From Leptidea sinapis (taxonomy: Eukaryota; Arthropoda; Insecta; Lepidoptera; Pieridae): a DNA stretch of 64,000 bases. Within the stretch, counting starts at the first letter, position 1. Every line of letters begins with the position of its first letter. The stretch covers positions 2,033,001-2,097,000 of the forward strand of contig NC_066312.1 of assembly GCF_905404315.1 (NCBI RefSeq), given 5' to 3'. Under the pieces are notes generated by a model. That model was not told the origin of the DNA. It ran no database searches and was given only the letters and a program-made list of their open reading frames with translations. The position numbers and the translations under genes were made by a program. This document shows positions 9,975-21,340 of this stretch, in pieces.

Positions 9975-10192
9975 GCAATAGTTTGACCGTTTTTTCTCCG
10001 ACTCACTTTGCAAATCCGGCTATCGCAATGTTTTCTTTTTTGGGATTAGTATTATATTATAAGAATATGACACTCACAAATACTGTGGCTTTTTTTTGGT
10101 ATCGGAATTTTCAAAATTGCTTCAGTAGAGCCAGAGATTTCCTCTTAAAACCTCACAAACTTCACCTCTTTTTAATATTAGTATATACAAAG
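9975..10192 (-). mobile_element. Helitron-like fragment, subfamily D
   Basis: GACACTCACAAATACTGTGG and GGAATTTTCAAAATTGCTTC match the elements at 29676-29994 and 45715-46013. It ends near TTTAATATTAGTATATAC, corresponding to the element's 5' end on the complement. The CTAG terminus is missing. Confidence 0.55.
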
Positions 10193-10270
10193 AGATTAAA
10201 GGAACAAAATTGTAATATCAATTCTTACCGAATTGGTACAAAATCCTTCACCAATTCGTGTGGTCATACG

Positions 10271-10421
10271 TGTCACCATTTAATGACAAGATCTTATCTA
10301 TTTATAGCTAATTCCAATATAGTTATAGTCCAATGCTTTAAGTCGATAGGTTATTGAAATGTAAGTATGCGTTATAGGATAGATTTGTCTACCTCTAGTA
10401 ACTTAAATTAAGGATAGATGT
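10271..10421 (+). repeat. Repeat family I, copy 1
   Basis: TTTAATGACAAGATCTTATC, TATAGTTATAGTCCAATGCT and GGATAGATTTGTCTACCTCT align along their length with 26762-26905. Both are plus oriented. Class unknown. Confidence 0.75.
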
Positions 10422-11542
10422 GTTATCGAAAATGGCCGTTAACCGAGAGAATTTATGATAATGTTGACAGTTCACCGCAGCACAAAGTAGTGCGGTGTCT
10501 AACGTTTGATAGTTGATATACGTTGTAATGGCTTAAATACATGCAAGTGATTAGCTATTGGAATTTAGGTAGCGTTGACTATAGTCACTATAGGCTGTAC
10601 TTACCATAACCACCAATAAAATGGTTTCGTTTACAATAATATATTTAGATGATTATAATTAACCTCCAGCTAAGTCTCAATAAACCTTTTCGAACAAGCA
10701 TCATATTATATGACTTGATAGAATATCATGTAAATAAATATAAATCATCTTGTGTATCCTTGTATTTAGTTTGGTATCATCCTTTTTTAGAGTCCTATCA
10801 TATATTTTTGTGAGGGGTACGACCACAGAGCAGGTAAAAGAGATCTCATTTACCTGTTCTTGAAAGAAGCTTTATGGAATATCTTCACATTTTTTTCGTT
10901 CAAACTAATTTCCCTATATAATAAGAAAGAAGAAGAAATAATATGAAGTGTGAAAACGTCCCTGCACCTTTTTTGTTAGCTAAGCGCAAGCGTCGACAGG
11001 CCTTGCCCCTTCCTACTGCCGTGACATGCGTTGTGTATTAAACGTCTAACTTCAGTAAGTTATTTTCGGTTAATTATGTTACTAAGCAGTCAATTAAGTC
11101 TTTTGGAAAGACGAGATTTACAGTTCTTTACAAATATATGCTACTAAAACTTAAAATGAGAAACAAGGTCTGAAAGCTAAAAAATGCATGAAAAAGTGCA
11201 GAAGCACAAGTAAATAAAATAGTTAAAAATATACAAAACCATGCATGACTAATATTTAAAAACGGAGATCTAACACGAAACAGATAGGGAATGCGTTCTT
11301 CATTGATTCTACGTCTATGGATTAGTATAATGGGGTCAGATTTATTTTTAAACGATCAAAGTCACTGAGCGCTCTATAAAATTTTAGATTGTTTCACTGT
11401 TCTATAGTAAATAATTATGTATTATATTTAGTATTTACATAATATGCTATCAACGGAAAAGTATGTGGTTAATCTTTATAATTATCATTTACGTTTAAAG
11501 CACTCTGATATGTAATACACACTGAAGCCGAAATGTGCAACT
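10422..11542. other. Unassigned DNA
   Basis: A small imperfect hairpin (CACCGCAGCAC / GTGCGGTG) lies at about 10473-10498. No gene is supported. Confidence 0.4.
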
Positions 11543-11586
11543 CACTCGTTGGGCTAATTCTAAATTCTAAATTAGCCCAACGAGTG
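11543..11586. repeat. Perfect 17-bp inverted repeat, 10-nt loop
   Basis: CACTCGTTGGGCTAATT (11543-11559) and its exact reverse complement (11570-11586) flank CTAAATTCTA. Two perfect arms in AT-rich neutral-looking DNA imply recent origin or selection. No TSD is obvious. Confidence 0.9.
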
Positions 11587-12008
11587 ATTGCCTGAAAATA
11601 TTATCACAATTAGTAAAGTTGTTATAGATTATAAACCCGTTTTATATTTATAAGATTTATTTGATTTAAGCAATAACCTGTTTTTCAGTTCATAAAATAA
11701 TACCTTTATCTTATTCTATTCCATACCTGTAAAAAATTATTAGATTATTTACAAGTTGAATCGAGAGTCTGCATCTTATAATTATTGCATTAATCTTCTC
11801 CTCCTGTGTGAGAGACAATATCATGATAAAGTGTTTGTGGTGATGGGGTTGTCTTTTCCGCTTCCATTATGCCGATATTTTTTTTTCTCGATTGTGGCAA
11901 TGTCTGAACACTTGATGATGGGCAACTCTGTGACATTTTAAATATAATAAATAGATAGTTGACCGACCGCGAGAACTGTCATCCATTGTCCTTTTGGTGT
12001 GGTAATTA
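11587..12008. other. Unassigned AT-rich DNA
   Basis: The 61-codon plus-strand ORF at 11756-11941 has no recognisable features. Nothing else is seen. Confidence 0.4.
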
Positions 12009-12324
12009 CCAGTGGGAGGCTTCTTTCATTGCATAGGATGCCGTCTATATTATGGGTACTACAACGGCGCCTATTTCTGCCGTGGAGCAGTAATGTGTCA
12101 ACATTACTTTGTTTCGGTCTGAAGGGCGCCGTCGTAGCTAGTGAAGTTACTGGGTAAATGAGACTTAACATTTTATGTCTCAAGGTGACGAGCGCAATTG
12201 TAGTGTCACTCAGAATTTTTGGGTTTTCAAGAATCTTGAGCGGCACTGCATTGTAATGGGTACGGCGTATCAATTACCATCAGCTGAACATCATGCTCGT
12301 CTTGGACATTATTTTCATAAAAAA
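12009..12324 (+). mobile_element. Family A repeat, full length
   Basis: It runs from CCAGTGGGAGGCTTC to TTATTTTCATAAAAAA with all internal landmarks. The antisense open frame persists (about 90 codons in the family part). Confidence 0.9.
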
Positions 12325-13010
12325 TAATAGTGCTACCATAAATGACAAAAGTATTTCTAAATACGAAAACGTTAATACAATTCGTTAACCATTCTCGGTT
12401 CTTAATATCATTAAATGTAGGCGCACTCTATAGGCCCTTGGTGACATAAATAATGGACCGTAGACAATACAAATTGCCGCGAAATCAATTGAATTATAAA
12501 CACAAAGATGGTATCGAGGTTTTGATGTCGGTCCATGGAATTGTGTACAATTGACGGTATTGTCTAGTGCCGCGATATAAAGACCCGTTCACTGTTGATG
12601 GTTTACGGAGGAAGTTATTCTACGTGAATTGCTGTCGTGTTCTCATTTAAATATCCTCCTAAGCTAATAAGTTGTTCAACGAATACGAGCGCTAATCGAC
12701 GATAATGTCGTACTTGGATGAGTTTATGCAATGAGGTGACACGCGCTTCTTGCTTACTTGCTTATTAATATACTATGCTACCAAATAATAATTTATTTAT
12801 AGTAATTTTCCATGATGATCTACAAATACAGCACTCAAATTACTATAATCCGTTATTCTGTCAGCGGGCTCTATCTCAAAAATAGACATCGCTGCATAAT
12901 ACAGTAGTTTTTTTGTATTTAATCCTCGCTCTGCTGAGCCGTTGCCTCTAGAGCTGCGCAGAGTGAGCTGACTGGTATCGTGGCCCATGAATTTTCCACC
13001 AGAGCAACGG
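12325..13010. other. Unassigned DNA with a nested inverted repeat
   Basis: ATGGACCGTAGACAATAC (12453-12470) is matched in inverse orientation by CGGTCCAT (12529-12536) and GTATTGTCTA (12557-12566). A TATAAAG box lies at 12576, without a convincing initiator 25-30 bp downstream. The 85-codon minus-strand ORF at 12797-13054 begins inside a family F tail and is not a gene I can support. Confidence 0.4.
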
Positions 13011-13054
13011 ATTTTTATGGAATAAGAGGACAAATGATCGTACATACGCATCAC
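13011..13054 (-). mobile_element. LINE family F, terminal ~44 bp only
   Basis: The complement reads ATTTGTCCTCTTATTCCATA followed by AAAA, the family F 3' end. It is severely 5'-truncated. Confidence 0.6.
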
Positions 13055-13116
13055 CCGATGTTATATGAACACTATAAACCGTCGCATTGTAAATCGAAAA
13101 TCCAAAAACACATTTT

Positions 13117-13381
13117 CCAGTGGGAGGCTCCTTTGCACAGGATGCCGGCTAGGTTATGGGTACCACAACGGCGCCTTTGTCTGCCGTGAAGCAGCCATGT
13201 GTAAGCATTATTGTATTTTCGACTGAAGGGCGCCGCAGCTAGCGAAATTACTGGGCAAATGACACTTAACGTCTTATCTCAAGCGCAATTATTGTAGTAC
13301 CGCTCCAAATTTTTAGGTTATTCAAGAATCATGAGTGGCACTGCAACGTCCTGCTCGTCTCATTCCTTATTGTCATAAAAA
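13117..13381 (+). mobile_element. Family A repeat with an internal deletion
   Basis: It starts CCAGTGGGAGGCTCCTTTGC. The segment between the second hairpin arm and CAACGTCCTGCTCGTCTC is missing, and the copy ends TTATTGTCATAAAAA. Confidence 0.9.
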
Positions 13382-15293
13382 CATACGTGGCGACAGAGAA
13401 TCGAAGCTGGGGAACCCTGTTGAGAGTCTATAGTCTTATCTATTCACGAAATTGCTTTCTTTAAGAATGTGACAAGGTGTTTCATTCCTTCTATTACATT
13501 ATCTTGCCGATGACGCGACCTTGAAAGTTGTTCTCCACGAAAAAGTGCTCAACGCGCGCAAAGAAGCATTCACCTCAGTAAATCATATAGAATCGTATCA
13601 CATTTCATTCAGTTGCCAAGTAGGTAAATGTTAGTTCGTCAACTAACAGTAGCTAGTCGGTATGGGTACGGTCTTGTGACCCGGTTCTTGGTATTACGTC
13701 TTCCAAGTAGCCGTCAACTAGTGTTACAGTTATCGAAACCCGAGGGATCAGTGCTCAGATACAATATCATGATCCACTTTCCACAGCTATCGAATCAACT
13801 ATACTATCTCCATATTCAACCTCACACCTATCTTGCGGTTTGATTTCAAAGCTATATTTATATTTAAATAAGTAAGATATTTCCACCTATATACTGATCA
13901 CGATGTCTCTGGAACCATAAGACTTGAAATTTGGTAAAAATATTTCTTTCGGCCTTCATTGTAATCTAAGATTTGAACAATATTTTACTCAACCTCGTAG
14001 ATTGAACGATATCAGAATATGTTTTTGTTTTATTTTTTGTGCGAACTAATAATGACAATAGATTGTGTCTCTATATACATTATTGTGTATGAACCTTGAA
14101 TGAATGTTGCATTAAAATATTTTTTAAATTATTTTTCAATAAACACTTGTCATCTTATTGACAGCTATTTTGCTTTATTATCTAGAGCCAGTATCAATAT
14201 CCAATCTCCAGTTTAAGAAATATAGTATCCAGATTGTTTATCCATCCTATATTTGAATTTATTTAAAATACAAATCTGTCTTACAAATACGACATCACCT
14301 CAGTGAAGATAACACATAAGGCTAACGAAACTCTAAGAAAAAAGCGATTCACTTGATTGTATGAAACTTGCAGTCATTGACAGATTGACAGATGACGGCT
14401 ATAATCTTGTAAAAAAGGAGTGGATTTCGGTTTGAAACCGAACAGTTGTACGCTTTCAAACTTAGCCGGATTATATTTCGTGACCAATCTTCATTATGTT
14501 ATTACTACTACATATTTCAAACTTATGTCAAATGACTGCACGTTTCATGCTAAACTAAATTTAAATTTTTACTTCCCGCCTCTTAATACTTGGTATTTAC
14601 ATCCTCTTGGGATATGAAAAAAGAGATCGTCAAAACGTTCCATAGATAATAGGTTATTGTAAATACAAAAGGCAAGAAATGGATTAAAAAATTAACCTCC
14701 TGTCAACGTTTCAGCTATTAATTATAGAACTCGATTTTTAAAGGACATGAAACTACGAAACCTAAGGTCAGGTTCGTGAAAATTTATTCGCGTTGCAAGA
14801 TTAGTTTTGGTTGCCTTGTGTCTGTATGAACCTTATGTATTAAATATACAGTAACAAGACGTTTACTTAACCCCACATTGGGCATTGCCGGTCCCATGGG
14901 GGAAATATTAGATTAACAAAAAAACTTTTCGTTAATAAGATGGCCACCTCTTCCCATATCATAGCACGGGAATTATGCGTGAGCCACATTAAAGCTATGG
15001 CCGGGTTTCGCTAATAATTGTATTTCTAATATATTATCAACTCAATGTCGTGTAAGCAATTGAAATTAGTCGAGCATCGCTAATTGAATTACAACGACCT
15101 TTCCATTGATGTCAATTGTCAGAACAAGCGGTATCTGAGGCATTTCGACACAAATTTCTACGCGCCTTTCTAACGCGGCGTTCATACAACATAATACTAC
15201 TTAATTTTGTTTTACGTATTTTAAATTATATATTCTAAAACAGTACGAAATAGATTGATGAAAGTTTATATTGAGTAGATATATGAATTAAAT
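13382..15293. other. Unassigned DNA
   Basis: About 1.9 kb without a supported gene. ORFs of 71 (13628) and 65 (14420) codons show no recognisable domain. No repeat shared with the rest of the window was noticed. Confidence 0.4.
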
Positions 15294-15596
15294 TCTTTTT
15301 ATGACATTAAGGGACGAGGCGAGCAGGATGTGCGGCTGATGGTAATTTATACGCCCTGGCCATAACAATGCAATGCCGCTCATTCTTGAAAAACCAAAAA
15401 TTCTAAGCGGTACTACAATTGCGCTCGTCACGGTGAGATATAAGATGTTGAGTCTCATTAGGCCAGTAATTTCACTAGCTACGGCACCCTTCAGACCGAA
15501 ACACAGTAATGCTTAAACATTACTGCTTCACGGCAGAAATAGGCGCCGTTGTGTTACCCATAATCTAGCTGGCAGTGGAGAGGAGCCTCCCACTGG
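15294..15596 (-). mobile_element. Family A repeat, full length
   Basis: On the complement it runs from CCAGTGGGAGGCTCCTCTCC to a CTTAATGTCATAAAAA tail, with both hairpin regions present. Confidence 0.9.
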
Positions 15597-16369
15597 TAAA
15601 TTTAAGATTATACAATTACTTTTATAATTAGATTAGATAATAGAGGCCGAGGAAAAAGTTTAGTTTAAAATTAGTTAATGTACTAGGTTCTGATTAACAG
15701 AAAGAACTAATTCAAATTACCGATAACGCTCTAAGAGTCAGACCTCATGCATATCGAATTGTTCAATTAAATTTTTAATAATGTTTTAATTTGTCTGCAA
15801 TTTTGTGTTCTGGTTCAACTGGGAAACTCAAAGTTGATGTGAAATTGGAACCATAAAAATTATGAGTAAGCCCTAACACCAGATAAGCATAATATTGTTG
15901 TCATGATTCTTCAAAACAAACGCACAATTCCGGCGAATAATAGGCGCGAAAAAGACGCGTCGTTTCAATCTTTTGACACCGTTTAGTGAGCAGCCTTAAA
16001 ATACCATGCCCATTAGCTTGATTGCAAAATAAAACCTGTTAGCAGATAGTACCGTATCAAAAGCATGTTACAAATTGCTTAGTGTTAAGAAGTAATGGCT
16101 GATGAACGTCCAATTGTTAATCGTACCTAAATAATGACATACATCTTACATAGGGTTACCAATTTCTTCTAGAAAAGGTAGAGTATGAATCATCATCTAA
16201 ATAAAAAGTACCTACTAACTGATTCATAATTAAAAGTTTCTTTTCAAAAACATGTCACTTTGACATTAGAATTGTGATGTTTGAAGGTCCAGCAAAATTC
16301 CTGAGTGCTATGTTTTTTGGTATCAACAAGTTTATTAATCACTGTATGAAAAGGCATAAAGGCATTTAT
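15597..16369. other. Unassigned AT-rich DNA
   Basis: No gene, RNA or repeat is supported. Confidence 0.4.
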
Positions 16370-16905
16370 TTTCTCAAAAATTGATTCCTTTAGAATTCTT
16401 TTTGATGTCATTTCTTATACTACTAGATACTACTACCGCTTCGGAAACAAATGGCGCTCTGAGAGAGAAGAAGCGGCGCAAGAAACTCTCCCAGCATTCT
16501 TTTTTTTTGCGCTCTTTTCAATAAAAATGTACAATATTGTACAGTTGCTATAAAATAATCACAATCTAGTCCCAGGCTGTCCGATCATTTAGATATTCAG
16601 CAGTGGAGTAATAGGATTTACGACAGAGCCATTTTTTCATAAAACATTTAAATTTATTTATAGACAATGCCTGAACAGTGGCTGGGACTTTATTGTAGAA
16701 GTGTATACATTTACCCTTAAAGCTATTATGTATCTTATGAAGCCTACTAGAATTAGTTACAAGCAATCCCTTATTTCTAGTGTTATAATAATGAAAATCA
16801 CTATTAAGAGCAAAAAGGTGACGATTTTTGTGAACATATATTAAATTTTCATAAATTATGTGTGTTATAACTGGCATATACCAAATAGAGAACTTTAATG
16901 TACTC
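16370..16905 (-). mobile_element. 5'-truncated LINE with ORF2 C-terminus
   Basis: The complement encodes the C-terminal tail of a LINE ORF2 (16566-16877): YNTRNKGLLVTNSSRLHKIH, then NSFKGKCIHFYNKVP and the FKCFMKKWL..SYYSTAEYLND block. This matches the RT tail pattern 'Y-TR-L-P-RL...SF...G-YN-LP...FK--L' of Jockey/CR1-type elements. Downstream are a 3' UTR and the ACTACTACCGCTTCGG block shared with 2086-2340. The reading frame is short and the 5' end is lost. Confidence 0.75.
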
Positions 16906-17139
16906 TATGAGTGTTAATAGATTTCAAAGTACACCTGTATGAAAAAAGTACAGTAATCTATTTAAGAGTTCGGTTGCCAACCCTAGCAAAACCCGGCGAC
17001 GGTTCACTGTGAGTGATTAGTGAGTAGGTGGATGTCATTTAAAAAAGGTCGTAAAGGGTTGTATATCACCGTACTAGATATAAAATTTTTAGTATATGTT
17101 TAATGACAAAGTTACTGTTTCCACAAAGCACCTTAGATC

Positions 17140-17322
17140 CTTACTTGTTTCGGTGTGAAGAGCGCCGTAGCTAGTGAAATTACTGTGCAAATTAACTTAA
17201 TGCCGCTGAGAATATATGATTTTTTTATGAATCCCGAGCGGCACTGCATCGTAATGGGCAGGGCGTATCAGTTACTATCTGCTGAACGTCCTGCTCGTCT
17301 CGTCCCTTATTATCATAAAAAA
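17140..17322 (+). mobile_element. Family A repeat, 5'-truncated
   Basis: It begins within TTGTTTCGGTGTGAAGAGCG and ends CTTATTATCATAAAAAA. Confidence 0.85.
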
Positions 17323-19512
17323 GGTTTATCTTCATCAAATAAGAGATTTTGAAAGTGTTCTAGCAACGCGCTATTCTGTCATTCGTTGGCTAAGTAAAGA
17401 ATGGAATTAAAGTTGATTACGCAAAACAAGTTACGTGAGAGAAACAACGGGCTGTAACATGGTATAATTGGTGCGTTGGAATAAAATTAAGTTTACTTTT
17501 CTCTCAGGTGATTCTTGTATTGAGACAATGTACGGTGAAAGTGATAATCTTGCTGTTCTATGTCTTTAATTATATACGTTATAGCTTCTAAGTATTCTCA
17601 CTTAGCTATAAATACTGTTTTATTTCAAATTTCCAGTCATATGTCTTTGTTGGCATTTTTTCCGGCACTACTATTGCCATTTGTATCGCCAGAAATATGT
17701 ATACCTTTGGCAGGAGATTTTTAAGTATGAGTAACTGCAAGTATTGTATAGACACAGAACTGGTATGTGCTTATCTAGTTTCTTTTGTACTGAGGAAAAT
17801 CTTCAAAATCAAACTAAAGACGTGGAAAAAGAATAGGATTGTTGCACAATAAAATACCCCCTCATATACTTATCTGATGACATAGAACCGCGAACCTTTC
17901 TCAGGGGTAGTATCGATTATAAAATTTGGCGTACGCAATAGCTTGTGCGTAAATCCACCAATGGCTTACGATGGTTTGGTTGCTTGCTTGCTAATCCTTC
18001 TCTTCTATTTCGGAAATTCGCGGCAGTCAAATAATATTAGGCTTATCTCTACTGCACTTCCACGTGGACATTATCACCGTCCGTTGTAAACCTTCGGGGG
18101 ACTACAACGTCAGACTAGGAATAAATGGTTATAAGAATGTTTGTTTATTTCATAGGAATCGACAATTTCCTTTGAACTGAGGTCAAATAGTTGAAACTAT
18201 GTAGCGATAGGATCAACAGATTTATTTTAAAATAAAGTATATATCTTTATTTATTTTTTATCACTATGCAAAATTACATTAACAAAGTATAACAAACATA
18301 ATATATTAACTGAACTTGACAAACCTTATCTAAATTAAAAATAATATACGTTTCTAATTATTAAGTATAATATAAAAAAAAAACTAAAGTAGTGCTCATT
18401 CCAGATCAATACAATAAGGGTGCATGCAGTGTTTAATCCTAAAAATTTTAATGATTATTTTTTTGTAGATTTTGGATAAAGTCTCTATGCTTTCAATAAT
18501 GTAGAATCTGAAATCACTGCTAAGAAAATAATATTATTTCTTAAAATACATGGTATATATTATATAGCCTTTACGATGGTATGGATCCCATCATATACGA
18601 AGTGTTAGGATACTTGACCATTGTTTAATTGTAATATAATATAAAATCATTTGTCTCAGTGTAACCATGTCATTTGAATCAGGTCGTACAAACAGTTACA
18701 ATTTGTTATCAGTTCATCACCGAACACCTACCGGGTGGTTTATCAGATATTTGCGAGGTTAAACTTGAAGGCAATACCGATTTCAAAATAATATATTTAT
18801 TATGCTATTACTTTATAAACTTATTCTATCAAGGTCATACCGTACTTTTTTAAACAATTATAATTGTTTTCAGTGAAAACACTCACTTTACAGTGAACAA
18901 GATAGTCGAATGCGAAAATATTACGTGCTAGCAAATATAATAAAAAAACTTTGTTTTGTATATTATATAGGTACCTATATCCATGATTTTTATATAATAA
19001 TCTCTTCGACTATATGTTGAATTACCATTACATTCTCAATGAAAAGAATTCAGTCAAACAACTGAGGTGAGCGGACTTGGGGTGCTCAACGCTCATTGGT
19101 CAGGCAATGATCACAACGCAATGTAATTGGTCAGGAAATAATCTTAATAAATCGAAAACAATCACAATAAAACCATTTTGATCTTATTATTAAAGCTTAT
19201 TTTACCTTCAGTTTCACTACTGTTTTTTGACTACTACAACTATGATGCATTTATAAGAGATGTAATTTATTTGTTTAAATAGGTTTGGTTGATATGTATA
19301 ACATGGTTTAACAGATTTATTATTTATTACGTGCTTCATGTTAAATTCCCACTCTTCATTGCGAATTAATTAAAAAAAAACGATACGATCATTTCATGAT
19401 TATACATTCAGAATAACCGCAAAGGGTAATATATATTTTCATATATACTCAAAATGATAGTTTTTTGTCCTAGAAATGTTAGTTTTACTATATCTAATTT
19501 GAATTTTGAAAT
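17323..19512. other. Unassigned AT-rich DNA
   Basis: About 2.2 kb in which I support no gene, RNA or shared repeat. Confidence 0.4.
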
Positions 19513-19879
19513 CACGGATGAGTAAAAAGAAGGACTCCGCACCGGCATATTAGCAAGTGAAGCACCTTTATGCTAGTGTGTGTGCTGTTACAGGGGATAC
19601 CATTTACACATTTTTTTCTCCGTTAAATAATCATATATGGCCACAAATACTTTGATAGTATAGTTTTTAAACTTTATCACAACGCACGACGGCATTTTAA
19701 AAACATTTTATTGCGACGCAAACTGATATGACAGACGATGGCAAATCTCATAATGGCGGCCGATCGGCTTGTATTACTGTATGTGTGTGCGGGGGGCTAC
19801 GTCTTTACTCGGATTGTTTTGGTAACTTGGCACTGTTATGTAAGGTGACACGGAGTCCTTATTTTTTTACTCGTCCGTG
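19513..19879. mobile_element. hAT-like MITE with 8-bp target duplication
   Basis: Left end CACGGATGAGTAAAAAG...AAGGACTCCG and right end CGGAGTCCTTA...TACTCGTCCGTG are inverted repeats of about 27 bp with few mismatches. The flanks are TTTGAAAT (19505-19512) and TTTAAAAT (19880-19887), an 8-bp duplication with one mismatch. An 8-bp TSD with ends starting CA is typical of the hAT superfamily. The 367-bp interior carries no transposase; it includes a GC-rich patch with AATGGCGGCCGATCGG. Confidence 0.8.
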
Positions 19880-20130
19880 TTTAAAATATATAATTTTTTT
19901 AAAGTGAGCGCTAGCACATGTGTGTGTTGGATTGGTTTAGACTTAGGTGGCAATATTTAAATCTAGTCCATATTTGATAAAAGGAACGCAGGCACGGAGG
20001 TGCTAAGGTTTACTTATCACCATTTACCATTTACATTACCTATTGTGTCACTTTTTCCGTTAGCAATTTGGTAACTTTTCCGTCGTTGAAAGATTACGTT
20101 GGCACCATTTTAATCAATTGCCGGCTATAA

Positions 20131-20168
20131 GCCCACGTGCTCGTGTGACCTCCTATTTTATATAAAAC
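20131..20168 (+). mobile_element. LINE family F tail fragment
   Basis: CCCACGTGCTCGTGTGACCT followed by CCTATTTTATATAAAA resembles the family F terminus. It is short and diverged. Confidence 0.4.
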
Positions 20169-20344
20169 ATAAATATATTACCAAATAGATGTCGCCGTTA
20201 TTACGTCACTCAAACACACTTATAAACCTGTTTACACACCTGCCATAGTCCAACTATATATCAGTGCCTCGATGCGTTTCCACTTCGGTTCACTGGTTAC
20301 CCTTTTTATAAATATAAAGCACGCTATGGTATGTTGCACGCCCA

Positions 20345-20450
20345 TACAGCGGACGGCAACGCTCCTGTGATTCCTCTGGTGTTCCTGGAGAATATGGGCC
20401 GCGGTGATCACTTAACACCAGTTTACCCGTACCTGTTCTACTTTATCATT
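20345..20450 (+). mobile_element. LINE family F 3'-end fragment
   Basis: CGGCAACGCTCCTGTGATTC, CTCTGGTGTTCC and GGTGATCACTTAACACCAGT match family F. The A-rich terminus is lost. The 62-codon ORF over it is residual. Confidence 0.75.
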
Positions 20451-20573
20451 ATTTTCGTAGACAGACCCATTGGCGGGAGTCTTTTTATCTCTATTTGTTT
20501 TAGGGATTCCACAATCTAAATGATAAAACCCTTATAGGAGCAGATGTTTGTCAGCCTTTAAGTTTCTTTTAAG

Positions 20574-20706
20574 AAACTAACATCAAGGTGACGAGCGCAA
20601 TTGTAGTGCCGCTCAGAATCTTTGGGTTTTTTTAAGAATCCTGAGTGGCAATTCATTACCATCAGCTGAACGTCCTGCTCGTCTCGTCCCTTGTTATCAT
20701 AAAAAA
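20574..20706 (+). mobile_element. Family A repeat, 5'-truncated
   Basis: It begins near AACATCAAGGTGACGAGCGC and ends TTGTTATCATAAAAAA. It retains the long hairpin arms. Confidence 0.8.
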
Positions 20707-21242
20707 GTCGGCACTAGATTTTTTTTAATGAAATATAAGAATATTCTATACTGTCATCTCAGGAGCGAGGGGTTTGTGGCCTTTGGAGTGATTGATTGGA
20801 TTTGAAGGTCCACTAGTCATGTCCATTCGGGAATACTGCAGCTGAGAGCTGATGATTCAACTAAGTGACCATGTCAAGCAAGAACTTTCTTACAACACTC
20901 GCGGTGTCAAATTACGCCCTTTCACATGACATTGGTAATAAAATATTGCCAGCGCGAATTTTATCCATATTATTGAGAATATTTTATAATATATTACTCT
21001 GCCACTACTGCGCTACTTTTCGGGAACAAATCCGTGGGTACGTATCAAGTATAAACCACTTTTGTAAGTCGTATCTGTGGTTGCGGTTACAAGGAATTCT
21101 TACTATCTCCATATGTAAATAAAATGTGTCTGTTTGTTTAGTGTAATTAACAACTGAGAATTCTTATTAATGTCCAACTAATTAACAAAAAGGTACTCTT
21201 AATTCTTCAAATTTTTTTTAAGTAACTTCGCGTAAGTAACTT
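20707..21242. other. Unassigned DNA
   Basis: It contains an 85-codon plus-strand ORF (20865-21122) with no recognised domain. Nothing else is supported. Confidence 0.4.
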
Positions 21243-21340
21243 TGTTTGCCATATAAATAGAGTACCCCGCGCCCGTTCGTTGTATGAATTATCATAAATA
21301 ATGAAATGTTATTGACTGAATTGTTTGTATTGCAAATATA
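21243..21340 (-). repeat. Repeat family J, copy 2
   Basis: The complement of 8163-8270: CAATTCAGTCAATAACATTT and GGGCGCGGGGTACTCTATTT. Confidence 0.6.
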
